Shown: piece after piece, positions 1-6,880 of the stretch
How positions within the stretch are numbered: the first letter of the stretch is position 1
How the letters are laid out: every line of letters begins with the position of its first letter
From: Nitrospirota bacterium
GTDB taxonomy: Bacteria; Nitrospirota; Thermodesulfovibrionia; Thermodesulfovibrionales; UBA9159
Length of the DNA: 32,692 nt
NCBI GenBank assembly: GCA_023382175.1
Contig: JAMCQB010000041.1
Coordinates: 1 to 32,692 of the forward strand
Direction: 5' to 3'
Program-made: the position numbers and the translations under genes
Notes under the pieces: generated by a model
Databases searched by the model: none
Told to the model about the DNA's origin: nothing
What the model saw: only the letters and a program-made list of their open reading frames with translations

Positions 1-547
1 CCCTTGCTGCCTTGCCCACATGATAGGGAGAAGCGTTGATATTGATGATGACCTCGGCCCCGAACAGTGACTGTACATGAGCCGGCCCTTCCGGATACCA
101 TATGTCCTCGCAGATATTCACGCCGAACGCTACATCACCGATTATATAGATCGGGGATCTCGTACCGGCCTGGAAATAACGCACCTCATCAAAGACGCCG
201 TAATTGGGAAGGTACATCTTGTGATAGACATCCACAATGTTCTTATTGTGAAGTATGGCAGCTGCGTTGTAGATGTCATTCTTCCTGTCCACAAAGCCAA
301 TGACGGCGGTGAGGTCCCAGACTTCTTCCTTGATTCTCTTGAGGGCATCGAGATTGTCCCTGATGAACTGAGGCTTCAAAAGGAGGTCTTCGGGAGGGTA
401 TCCCGTGATCGACAGTTCCGGGAAAACAACGATATCGGCAGAATGTTCTTCAGCCTTCCTGATATTGTCTATGATTTTTTCGGTATTGGCTTCCAAATCC
501 CCCACGGTGAGGTCAATCTGGGCAAGGGCGAGCCTCAGTGTCTTCAT
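1..547 (-). CDS. nadE: Glutamine-dependent NAD+ synthetase, N-terminal part (runs off window)
   Basis: Reading the minus strand from ATG at 547 gives 182 residues with no stop before the window edge. This is the carbon-nitrogen hydrolase (glutaminase) domain that precedes the synthetase domain in long NadE proteins. It hydrolyses glutamine and supplies ammonia for converting nicotinate adenine dinucleotide to NAD+ in the cytoplasm. All three catalytic elements are visible: Glu in [15 protein letters not shown] (about residue 43), Lys in [13 protein letters not shown] (about 112) and Cys in [10 protein letters not shown] (about 148). The GYPPEDLL and YGVFDE signatures favour NadE over a plain nitrilase. 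The synthetase half must lie beyond position 1. The gene diverges from the IS, whose left end is 51 bp upstream of the start. The nearest GGAGG lies about 20 nt upstream, so the Shine-Dalgarno is weak. Confidence 0.92.
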   Translation of the reverse strand, partial: MKTLRLALAQIDLTVGDLEANTEKIIDNIRKAEEHSADIVVFPELSITGYPPEDLLLKPQFIRDNLDALKRIKEEVWDLTAVIGFVDRKNDIYNAAAILHNKNIVDVYHKMYLPNYGVFDEVRYFQAGTRSPIYIIGDVAFGVNICEDIWYPEGPAHVQSLFGAEVIININASPYHVGKAAR

Positions 548-598
548 GCATAAATAATAAAGGAAGAGCCTCCGTTTGTAAAGACGATGAAACGGGCA

Positions 599-619
599 GG
601 GTCTGCGACAAAAATATTG
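599..619 (+). repeat. Left terminal inverted repeat of the IS
   Basis: The 21 bases starting GGGTCTGCGACAAAAA are the exact reverse complement of 2412-2432. They mark the left end of the element. Confidence 0.9.
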
Positions 620-625
620 ATGTAG

Positions 626-654
626 TTGACTTACGTTTTTATTTGTCTTATAAT
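626..654 (+). promoter_or_regulatory. Sigma-70 promoter of the IS transposase genes
   Basis: TTGACT at 626-631 and TATAAT at 649-654 are separated by exactly 17 bases. They lie just inside the left terminal repeat and about 40 bp upstream of the first ORF. The ORF also has a strong Shine-Dalgarno (AAAGGAGG, 677-684) 8 nt before its ATG. Confidence 0.75.
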
Positions 655-692
655 CTGGTTAATGCTAAGCAGCCAGAAAGGAGGATAAGACA

Positions 693-1115
693 ATGAAAGA
701 AACCCTTGGGGCTTTGGAGCGAAAAAGGCAATCTCTATATCGGGAGATTGAGGGACTCGGAGATTTCAGGCGTGGAACGGTTTCGGTCAATTATCGCAGG
801 TGCGGGAAGAAGAACTGCGTATGCGCTAAGCAAGGTCATCCCGGACACGGGCCGCGCTATTTATGGAACGCAACAATTAAAGGCAAAAGCTATGCAAAGG
901 ATATCAAATTGGGACCTGAGGTCAAGAAATATCTGGAAGAGACCGAGAACTATCGTAAATTTGTAGGACTTTGTGATGAAGTCATCCAGGTGAGTGAGAA
1001 AATCTCTAATTTACGGCCTATTGCTCAAGTCGATGACAGTGCTGAACTGGAAGAACTTAAAAAAAACTTGCAGGGGCGCTTCATGGCGAAATACAAGAAG
1101 AAATTGACCGGATAG
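693..1115 (+). CDS. DUF6788-like first ORF of the ISKra4-type element
   Basis: This 140-residue protein has a cysteine cluster (CGKKNCVCAKQGHPGHGP, about residues 37-54) followed by YLWNATIKGKSYAKDIK. I recognise that signature from small DUF6788-type proteins found beside ISKra4 transposases. The Cys/His cluster suggests metal or DNA binding. Its role in transposition is not established as far as I know. The start is fixed by AAAGGAGG 8 nt upstream. It contains an A8 run at 1059-1066 from which a -1 shift would read straight into the transposase frame. The protein may therefore be both a stand-alone product and the N-terminal part of a fusion. The stop lies 8 nt before the first possible start of the next ORF. 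Confidence 0.75.
   Translation: MKETLGALERKRQSLYREIEGLGDFRRGTVSVNYRRCGKKNCVCAKQGHPGHGPRYLWNATIKGKSYAKDIKLGPEVKKYLEETENYRKFVGLCDEVIQVSEKISNLRPIAQVDDSAELEELKKNLQGRFMAKYKKKLTG
1061..1067 (+). other. Candidate -1 ribosomal frameshift heptamer (A AAA AAC)
   Basis: In the frame of the first ORF the codons here are AAA AAA AAC, giving a canonical X-XXY-YYZ heptamer within an A8 run. The -1 frame is open from 1061 through to the transposase stop at 2404. A shift would yield a fusion of roughly 570 residues. The stop of the -1 frame at 1058-1060 lies immediately upstream of the slip site. Confidence 0.55.
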
Positions 1116-1123
1116 TCACCATA

Positions 1124-2404
1124 GTGGTGAAAGAGGGCCGCGTTGATCTGGAAGCCCTTGAGATGCGTATCCGCTCCTCCATGCTTAACATTGGCAGCGT
1201 CATGCTTGAGGAGTTGCTCAATGCCGACGGCGGCGGTTACCAGGGCGGGAGTCATCCCTGCGAAATGGGGCATGAATTTGAGTTCATGGGGTATCGGGAC
1301 AAGAAGGTGCTCACCGTTTTGGGAGAAGTGAAGGTGAAGAGGGCCTATTACTACGACAGGCGGTGTGCTGTCGGATTCTGCCCGAAAGACAGGATGCTCG
1401 ATATAGAGAGGAACTCCTTTAGCCCCGGCGTCAGAAGGATCATGGCAAGAGTGGGGGCGTATAGGCCCTTCGGGCTTGGGCAGGAAGACATACGAGAAAT
1501 GGCGGGAATTCGTGTTACCGACAAGGAGATCGAAAGGGTATCGCGCCGGTTAGGAGAACAGGCGGAGGAATTCTTAAAAAAAGAGGATGACGGGATGCTC
1601 CCCGATAACGTGATACCTATAAAATCGGCTTCCACGATGTACATTAGCATGGACGGAACCGGCGTTCCTGTCATCAAGGCGGAAGTAGCGGATAGGCGGG
1701 GCAAGGGAGAACACGGAGAGGCAAAGACGAGAGAGGCGAAATTGGGCTGCATATTTACGCAGACACAAGTGAATGAAGAAGGACGTCCGGTAAGAGATGA
1801 TGACTCAACCAGTTATACGGGCGCTATTGAGACGGCAGAGGAGTTCGGCAAAAGAATGTATGCGGAGGCACAGCGCCGAGGCATGAATCGAGCAAAAACA
1901 ATCTGTGTAATAGGAGACGGCGCTCCATGGATATGGAATATCGCCGATGAGCACTTCTACGGAGCGGTTCAGATTGTCGATCTCTATCATGCAAGGGAGC
2001 ATTATTGGAATGTGGCAAAAGCGGTGTTTGGCGACAGCAAAAGAAAATTGGATGCATGGACTGAGAAACGCTGCAAGGATCTGGATGCTGGGAAAGTGGG
2101 AAAGGTTATCGGAGCAATACGAAGACTGTCACCATCTACCGAGTACGGAAAAGAGATATGCCAAAAGGAGGCCGGTTATTTCGAGAAGAACAAAAAAAGG
2201 ATGCGTTATGCCGATTTTAGAAAGAGGGGGTTTTTCGTAGGGTCGGGCGTCTTAGAGGCGGGATGCCGCACGGTTATCGGACAAAGATTAAAGCAATCAG
2301 GAATGCACTGGTCTGTGAGAGGAGCCAATAGCATTATCGCCCTAAGATGTTGCCTTCTCAGCAATCGTTGGGAAGACTTCTGGGAGTACCGGGCATGTGC
2401 TTAG
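1124..2404 (+). CDS. ISKra4-family DDE transposase
   Basis: This 426-residue ORF begins at GTG 1124. It has an N-terminal region with MGHEFEFMGYRDKKVLTVLG and KRAYYYDRRC, typical of the ISKra4 transposase fold. A DDE RNase-H-like core follows: first Asp in MYISMDGTG (about residue 175), second Asp in CVIGDGAPWIWN (about 265) and Glu in GSGVLEAGCRTVIGQRLK (about 383). It catalyses cutting and joining at the terminal repeats. The GTG start has no convincing Shine-Dalgarno. The same frame is open upstream to 1061 and encodes plausible protein (EIQEEIDRIVTIVVKEG), so translation probably starts in the upstream ORF and shifts -1. No frameshift or truncation is seen in the catalytic core. Confidence 0.88.
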   Translation: MVKEGRVDLEALEMRIRSSMLNIGSVMLEELLNADGGGYQGGSHPCEMGHEFEFMGYRDKKVLTVLGEVKVKRAYYYDRRCAVGFCPKDRMLDIERNSFSPGVRRIMARVGAYRPFGLGQEDIREMAGIRVTDKEIERVSRRLGEQAEEFLKKEDDGMLPDNVIPIKSASTMYISMDGTGVPVIKAEVADRRGKGEHGEAKTREAKLGCIFTQTQVNEEGRPVRDDDSTSYTGAIETAEEFGKRMYAEAQRRGMNRAKTICVIGDGAPWIWNIADEHFYGAVQIVDLYHAREHYWNVAKAVFGDSKRKLDAWTEKRCKDLDAGKVGKVIGAIRRLSPSTEYGKEICQKEAGYFEKNKKRMRYADFRKRGFFVGSGVLEAGCRTVIGQRLKQSGMHWSVRGANSIIALRCCLLSNRWEDFWEYRACA

Positions 2405-2411
2405 TCCGTAC

Positions 2412-2432
2412 CAATATTTTTGTCGCAGACCC
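2412..2432 (+). repeat. Right terminal inverted repeat of the IS
   Basis: This is the exact 21-bp reverse complement of 599-619. The transposase stop codon lies 7 bp before it. Confidence 0.9.
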
Positions 2433-2448
2433 AGATTCGTAGTTCTTC

Positions 2449-2479
2449 TTGACAGTGTATTGTTCCCTGTGGTATGTTC
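2449..2479 (+). promoter_or_regulatory. Probable promoter of the polysaccharide operon
   Basis: A perfect -35 TTGACA (2449-2454) is followed after 19 bases by TATGTT (2474-2479), an acceptable -10. The long spacer makes it suboptimal unless a regulator aligns it. Transcription would begin near 2486, at or just after the first ATG, so the mRNA would be almost leaderless. The -10 overlaps the first half-site of the palindromic pair. The IS right end is only 16 bp upstream of the -35. Confidence 0.5.
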
Positions 2480-2505
2480 AAAACATGAACGTTCAGAATA
2501 TGAAC
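2476..2505 (+). promoter_or_regulatory. Two abutting GTTCA-N5-TGAAC palindromes (putative operator)
   Basis: Positions 2476-2490 read GTTCA-aaaca-TGAAC and 2491-2505 read GTTCA-gaata-TGAAC. These are two perfect 15-bp dyads with no gap. They overlap the candidate -10 and both possible start codons (2485 and 2500) of the winged-helix gene. This is what an autoregulatory operator would look like. Half-sites recur every 10-15 bp, compatible with cooperative dimer binding. Confidence 0.6.
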
Positions 2506-3108
2506 AACGAGGAACAGGGGAGCCAGGACACCTACAAATCCCTCCTCCTCCTGGACGAGATTTCAAAAGGGGAACCCCTCTCCCAGAGGGACCTCAGCAA
2601 GAAACTTAACATAGCCCTCGGCCTGGTCAATTCCTACATCAAAAATCTTGTTTCAAAAGGCTATGTAACGGTCAAGGCGATCCCGGCAAAGCGCTATGCT
2701 TATTACCTCACGCCGAAAGGTTTTGCTGAAAAGACACGCCTTGCCTACGATCTGCTCCATGACTATACACGGATATACCGCGAGGCAAGGGAGAACCTCA
2801 AACAGCTCTTTAAGGAGATGAGCGCCGACGGCGTGAAAAAGGTCGTCTTTGCCGGGGCTGACGAAGTTGCTGAGATAGCGTATATAACACTCCAGGAGAC
2901 TGATCTGGAGCTTACAGGAGTGGTGGACGGAGAGATGGCGGGAAAGAAGTTCTTCGGGTTCGAGGTAAGGCCCATGGATGCGATCGATGGCATGTCCTAC
3001 GATTGCCTCGTGGTAACCACTCATTTGAAAAGAGAGAAGATTTACGGGGAATTGCTCAAGAACGGAGTAAAGAAGGGAAAAATCAAAACCATCTTTGTTG
3101 TGAATTGA
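2485..3108 (+). CDS. Winged-helix transcriptional regulator of the polysaccharide operon
   Basis: A 207-residue two-domain protein. Residues about 15-75 form a winged-helix DNA-binding domain (ISKGEPLSQRDLSKKLNIAL, then LVNSYIKNLVSKGYV as recognition helix and wing). A linker helix follows (YDLLHDYTRIYREAREN). The C-terminal half resembles a small Rossmann domain (KVVFAGADEVAEIAYITL, then VVDGEMAGKKFFGFEV, then DCLVVTTH), like the N-terminal domain of PglD-type sugar acetyltransferases or CoA-binding proteins. I infer sensing of a nucleotide or sugar-nucleotide. It is first in the operon, 28 bp before the flippase, and probably autoregulates through the palindromes overlapping its start. The start is uncertain: ATG 2485 and ATG 2500 are both possible and neither has a clear Shine-Dalgarno. 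Confidence 0.8.
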   Translation: MNVQNMNNEEQGSQDTYKSLLLLDEISKGEPLSQRDLSKKLNIALGLVNSYIKNLVSKGYVTVKAIPAKRYAYYLTPKGFAEKTRLAYDLLHDYTRIYREARENLKQLFKEMSADGVKKVVFAGADEVAEIAYITLQETDLELTGVVDGEMAGKKFFGFEVRPMDAIDGMSYDCLVVTTHLKREKIYGELLKNGVKKGKIKTIFVVN

Positions 3109-3136
3109 AAATGAAATCAATTAATAAAGAGCAAAA

Positions 3137-4438
3137 ATGAACCTCGCGAGAGAAAGCTTTTACACCTTCATGTTCCAGGTGTCCGGTTTCCTGTTCGCCA
3201 CTGTCACGGGCATGATCGTGGCGAGGGCGTTGGGGCCGGCGAATAAAGGGATACTTACTGTCGCCCTGCTCTGCCCTTCTCTTTTTTTTACCGCATTCAA
3301 CCTTTCCATCGGGCTCGGAATAATTCACCACATGGGAAAAGGGCGCTACGAGATGAAAACGTTTGCGGGCAGCGCGCTGGCATTGTTTGCCGTAATAACC
3401 ATTATTGCACTGGTGGCTTTTTTTGTCACTATTATTTATTTCAGGGAAGTCCTGTACCGGGGGATTGATTTGCGATATCTAATAGTCGCCGGCATCGCAA
3501 TCCCCTTTAACCTGATGCTCTACTATTTTTCCTCAATACTTCAAGGGAGCATGGAAATAAAGGGTTACAATATTACTAATCAATTGTTATCCTATTCAAA
3601 TCTCTTTTTTGTTTTGCTTTTTCTCTTCTTAAGTAAGCTAACCGCCATGGAAGCGGTTATCGCCGGTATAAGCGGCATTGTCATTGGCGGGACAGTTGCA
3701 TTATTGAAGGCCACAAAAATGGCGGGCGGGATTTCATTTAACGCGGAACTCACAAAAAGGCTTATAAAAGATGGGGGGAAGATCCAGATAGGAGCTATCG
3801 CTACTTTTCTCTATACTCAAGCCAATGTCTTTATACTGAATTACTATGCACCCCCGGCTGAAGTTGGTTTCTACTCGGTTGCCCTCAACGTAGCGAATAT
3901 GCTTTTGTTCTTTTCGGTATCATTAGAAATAGGCCTGTATCCCAAAATGGCTCATGCGTCTATGGAAGAGGCCGTTTCACTTGTCCAAGTAGCAACAAGA
4001 CAGATTCTTCTAATATCAGCGCTTGCGGGTTTGATAGTAGCCGTCTTTTCAACGGGAATAGTTAGAATATACGGGGGCAACGCCTTCATGCCCGCAGTAA
4101 CCCCCTTACTTTTACTCCTACCGGGAGTTGTCATCTTTATCATTCCAAAAATTCTTGCGACTCTTTGGGTCAGAAAAGGTTGGTTTTTCCCACTTACCCT
4201 CATAGCGAGTATCACTGCTTTGCTCAGTATTTGCTTCAACTTCTTGCTCATACCCAAGTACGGTGCGAATGGAGCAGCTATTGCGACAACGCTAACCTAT
4301 GCCTTGTCCGCTTTTGTTGGCCTGTTTTTGTTTCGGAAATTTGTAGATAAAGACTTGACCTTACTTCTAATCCCAAGCCGCAAGGATTTGAGCATGTATC
4401 GTGAGATTTATCGTGAGAGTATCCAGAAATTCATCTAA
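3137..4438 (+). CDS. Polysaccharide flippase (Wzx/MATE-like, MOP superfamily)
   Basis: A 433-residue polytopic inner-membrane protein with roughly 12-14 hydrophobic segments. It begins with the family-typical N-terminus (FYTFMFQVSGFLFATVTG then VARALGPANKG, near residues 10-40). The ALGP-x-x-x-G motif is characteristic of polysaccharide-type MOP flippases. Such proteins move lipid-linked oligosaccharides from the cytoplasmic to the periplasmic face. The central FLYTQANVFILNYYAP and the following VGFYSVALNVANM are also family hallmarks. It lies between the regulator and the sugar-modifying enzymes, as expected for a Wzx. No Wzy polymerase or initiating phosphoglycosyltransferase is seen in the window, so the locus may rely on genes elsewhere. 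Confidence 0.88.
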   Translation: MNLARESFYTFMFQVSGFLFATVTGMIVARALGPANKGILTVALLCPSLFFTAFNLSIGLGIIHHMGKGRYEMKTFAGSALALFAVITIIALVAFFVTIIYFREVLYRGIDLRYLIVAGIAIPFNLMLYYFSSILQGSMEIKGYNITNQLLSYSNLFFVLLFLFLSKLTAMEAVIAGISGIVIGGTVALLKATKMAGGISFNAELTKRLIKDGGKIQIGAIATFLYTQANVFILNYYAPPAEVGFYSVALNVANMLLFFSVSLEIGLYPKMAHASMEEAVSLVQVATRQILLISALAGLIVAVFSTGIVRIYGGNAFMPAVTPLLLLLPGVVIFIIPKILATLWVRKGWFFPLTLIASITALLSICFNFLLIPKYGANGAAIATTLTYALSAFVGLFLFRKFVDKDLTLLLIPSRKDLSMYREIYRESIQKFI

Positions 4439-4459
4439 ACAAACTGATTTGATCTGATA

Positions 4460-5224
4460 ATGATAACACTCAATACAAAAGAACAACTTCTTATCAGTCA
4501 TCGGTTACTGCAAATGGCATCGACGCTTTCGCCGTCGAGTAATGCGGCGACAATCCTTGACTTGGGATGCGGTGAAGGAAACCTTGTCAGCGAACTCAGA
4601 CAAGACAGCTATAACGCTTACGGTTGCGATTATATAGATAAAAAGAATTCGTCAGATTTCACTCTTGACGTTCAAAATCGCTTCGAGGCAGGCGTTCTTC
4701 GTGCCATAGAGGTGTCGCCATACCGGTTGCCCTTTGAAGATGATACTTTTGATTATATTTTTAGTATGCAGGTTTTTGAACATGTAATGGACTACGACAC
4801 GACTTTACGAGAAATACATCGAATACTAAAACCCGGCGGCCTGAGTCTAAATATGTTCCCGAGCAGATTTACGCTTGTTGAACCTCATGTATTTGTCCCT
4901 TTGGCGACCGTACTTCGAAATAAAGTGTGGTTGCTAGTTTGGGCATATTTGGGCATAAGAAACAGGTTTCAGAAGGGCAAGAATGCAAGAGAAGTGGCAG
5001 CCTTGAATTATGATTATCTTGTCGCACATACAAATTACTTAAGAAGAAGAAAAATGTTGAATTATGCCCAGAAATATTTTGTCGCGTCATTTCGGGAAGA
5101 TGCGTATGTCGAGACGGGCACATCAAGAAAGGCTAAACTCGTTACTTCGATTGGGAAACTATTCCCATGGCTTTATGCGTTGTTGAGCGAGTTTTGTTTT
5201 CGCCTTTTAACCCTAAGGAAATGA
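4460..5224 (+). CDS. SAM-dependent methyltransferase (class I, Methyltransf_11 type)
   Basis: A 254-residue protein with the glycine-rich SAM loop ILDLGCGEGNL (about residues 32-42), acidic strand 2 (GCDYID) and the LPFEDDTFDYIFSMQVFEHV / LKPGG block of small-molecule methyltransferases. The C-terminal third is basic and hydrophobic (VWLLVWAYLGIRNRF and a terminal ALLSEFCFRLLTL), which may associate with the membrane. In this context it probably methylates a lipid-linked sugar, either as a capping or a tailoring step; the substrate cannot be read from sequence. The gene is visibly AT-richer than the cytochrome region. Its Shine-Dalgarno is weak. Confidence 0.82.
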   Translation: MITLNTKEQLLISHRLLQMASTLSPSSNAATILDLGCGEGNLVSELRQDSYNAYGCDYIDKKNSSDFTLDVQNRFEAGVLRAIEVSPYRLPFEDDTFDYIFSMQVFEHVMDYDTTLREIHRILKPGGLSLNMFPSRFTLVEPHVFVPLATVLRNKVWLLVWAYLGIRNRFQKGKNAREVAALNYDYLVAHTNYLRRRKMLNYAQKYFVASFREDAYVETGTSRKAKLVTSIGKLFPWLYALLSEFCFRLLTLRK

Positions 5225-5402
5225 GCCTTTCTTCTATCTTACTAGGAGCGCAGCAAATTAATACGCAACGTGGCCTGGTCAATATTGGACATAAATAGTC
5301 ATAGATGAATGCTTATTGAGACTGGTAAATTCATGGCCATCTTTGGGATTGTTAAAGAAACCAAGATGCTTAGTCCCTATATTGGTTAATTGGAAAGAAA
5401 TA

Positions 5403-6119
5403 ATGAACGACGAAGATAAGACCTTGTGGGATTTTCACGAAACCGAAAACAGGCAGTCTTTTGCGCTTGCCAGACCTCGCCTGAATTATATTACAAAGAG
5501 AATTTCCAAAATTAAAAAAGCTGGAAAAGTGCTAGACATTGGCATCGGTGACGGCTACTTGCTGGAGGCATTGAGTAAACGGTATAACGTCTATGGACTC
5601 GACATTTCTTCGGTCAACATAGAGAAGACACAAGAAGATTTTGAAGCAAGAAAGATTAATGCGCACCTGACGGCTGGAAGCATACAAAACGCCCCTTACG
5701 CGGACAATACGTTTGATATTGTTGTCGCAAGCGAAGTCTTGGAGCACTTGGAGAGGAAAGACGCTGAGAACGCAATAAAAGAAGTTGGACGCATATTGAA
5801 GAAAGGCGGTTTCTTTGTTGGTACCGTGCCCGCTGATGAGAATTTGAAGGACAATACATGTTTCTGTCCGAATTGTGGCCTTAGTTATCATCGGTGGGGG
5901 CATAAACAGTCGCTTAATAAGGACGCAATAACGACGATGTTTACCGATGGTGGTTTCCAGAGCCGCAATCTAAAACGGGTCACATTTTTTTGGAGCACCA
6001 TGGATCGAGCCACGCACCTAAACAAGATTAAGTTTGCCATAGGAAAGTTGCTCTTCGGGCTTCTCAGACGTATATTTGCCCCCCAGTGGTGGATATACTT
6101 TGAGATGACGAAGATTTGA
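5403..6119 (+). CDS. SAM-dependent methyltransferase with CPNC zinc-like motif
   Basis: The 238-residue product has the SAM-binding VLDIGIGDGYLL (about residues 43-54), acidic YGLDIS and the APYADNTFDIVVASEVLEHL / LKKGG block. A CFCPNCGLSYHRWGHKQ segment near residue 160 resembles a Cys/His element seen in many polysaccharide-cluster methyltransferases. I place the start at ATG 5403, preceded by GGAAAG, rather than at an upstream in-frame codon (5316) whose extra residues do not look like family sequence. The 178-nt gap before it holds only tiny ORFs. It is the second of three consecutive methyltransferases and presumably acts on the same glycan. Confidence 0.82.
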   Translation: MNDEDKTLWDFHETENRQSFALARPRLNYITKRISKIKKAGKVLDIGIGDGYLLEALSKRYNVYGLDISSVNIEKTQEDFEARKINAHLTAGSIQNAPYADNTFDIVVASEVLEHLERKDAENAIKEVGRILKKGGFFVGTVPADENLKDNTCFCPNCGLSYHRWGHKQSLNKDAITTMFTDGGFQSRNLKRVTFFWSTMDRATHLNKIKFAIGKLLFGLLRRIFAPQWWIYFEMTKI

Positions 6120-6133
6120 TCGCATGATTTGTC

Positions 6134-6880
6134 ATGAACAATCCTCAGACGACTAAATTCGCCAAACTGATTGAGCGTCAAAGGCTCCATCCCAGAATAT
6201 GGGACTACTCGTATTTTCTTTTAAGAAATAATTTAAACGCATTTACGACATTCCGGGACCTGGTCGCTGCTGAGAAGAAAACGAGAATCTTAGACATTGG
6301 CTGCGGGTTCAAGCCGTGGCTCGAACTGTTTGACAAAACGCAGGTTGAGTACATCGGCGTCGATTTTGATCAGGAGCGGTCGTCGGCTGACTTTCTTGCA
6401 TATGCAGACAAACTGCCGTTCCCTGACAACCAATTCGACGCGCTCATCTATTCTGAGGTCCTGGAGCACGCTCAAAACTTGCCCGTCGTGCTAAAGGAAA
6501 TGCACAGAGTTGCGAAACCAGACGCTCTTGTTTTTCTTTCTTCACCATTCGTATTTCCTGAACACGGCGTTCCTTTTGATTTTCAGAGATTGAGCCGTTA
6601 CTATTATGAGAACATATTCAGAGACGACGAAATCCTGGAACTGCGTGAATCAAACACCTCGGTATCAACAGCGATTGTGTCCATAAATCTGGCGCTTGAA
6701 GTTACTCCCTTTGGGGCACTTTGCGGTTTCAAGAATCTGCTTTATGCCTTTACGAACAGTGTGGGCTTGATTTGCGATAAGCTGCTTCAATGGTTTCTCT
6801 TGCCGCTCAGGAAAGAATTTCGCGATCAAGTCCATTTAATGCCGTTAGGATATGCACTGATTGTCAGGATCAAGAAATGA
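6134..6880 (+). CDS. SAM-dependent methyltransferase (class I)
   Basis: A 248-residue protein with RILDIGCGFKPW (about residues 50-61), acidic YIGVDFD and LPFPDNQFDALIYSEVLEHA followed by VAKPDALVFLSSPFVFPEHG. The pattern matches methyltransferases of O-antigen and capsule loci. The HGVPFDFQRLSRYYYEN segment is a common feature of that subgroup. Its stop (6878-6880) overlaps the ATG of the next gene by ATGA, implying translational coupling to the glycosyltransferase. Confidence 0.82.
   Translation: MNNPQTTKFAKLIERQRLHPRIWDYSYFLLRNNLNAFTTFRDLVAAEKKTRILDIGCGFKPWLELFDKTQVEYIGVDFDQERSSADFLAYADKLPFPDNQFDALIYSEVLEHAQNLPVVLKEMHRVAKPDALVFLSSPFVFPEHGVPFDFQRLSRYYYENIFRDDEILELRESNTSVSTAIVSINLALEVTPFGALCGFKNLLYAFTNSVGLICDKLLQWFLLPLRKEFRDQVHLMPLGYALIVRIKK

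Larger units (their letters stand above)
599..2432 (+). mobile_element. Complete ISKra4-type insertion sequence
   Basis: The 1834-bp element is bounded by perfect 21-bp terminal inverted repeats and carries its own promoter and two ORFs on the plus strand. The second ORF is an ISKra4-family DDE transposase and the first is a DUF6788-like protein often seen with such elements. No target-site duplication is evident in the flanks (left ends in CGGGCA, right begins AGATTC). It sits between divergent nadE and the exopolysaccharide operon, so it may have separated an ancestral shared intergenic region. Both ORFs and ends look intact, so it may be active. Confidence 0.88.

Noticed and set aside
77-553. 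Plus-strand ORF of 158 codons
   Set aside because: It lies antisense to the nadE glutaminase domain, whose catalytic residues are intact on the minus strand.
5221-5402. Tiny ORFs in the gap between two methyltransferases (one overlaps the upstream stop by ATGA)
   Set aside because: They are 18-27 codons with no recognisable motif; they could be decayed sequence but nothing supports a gene.
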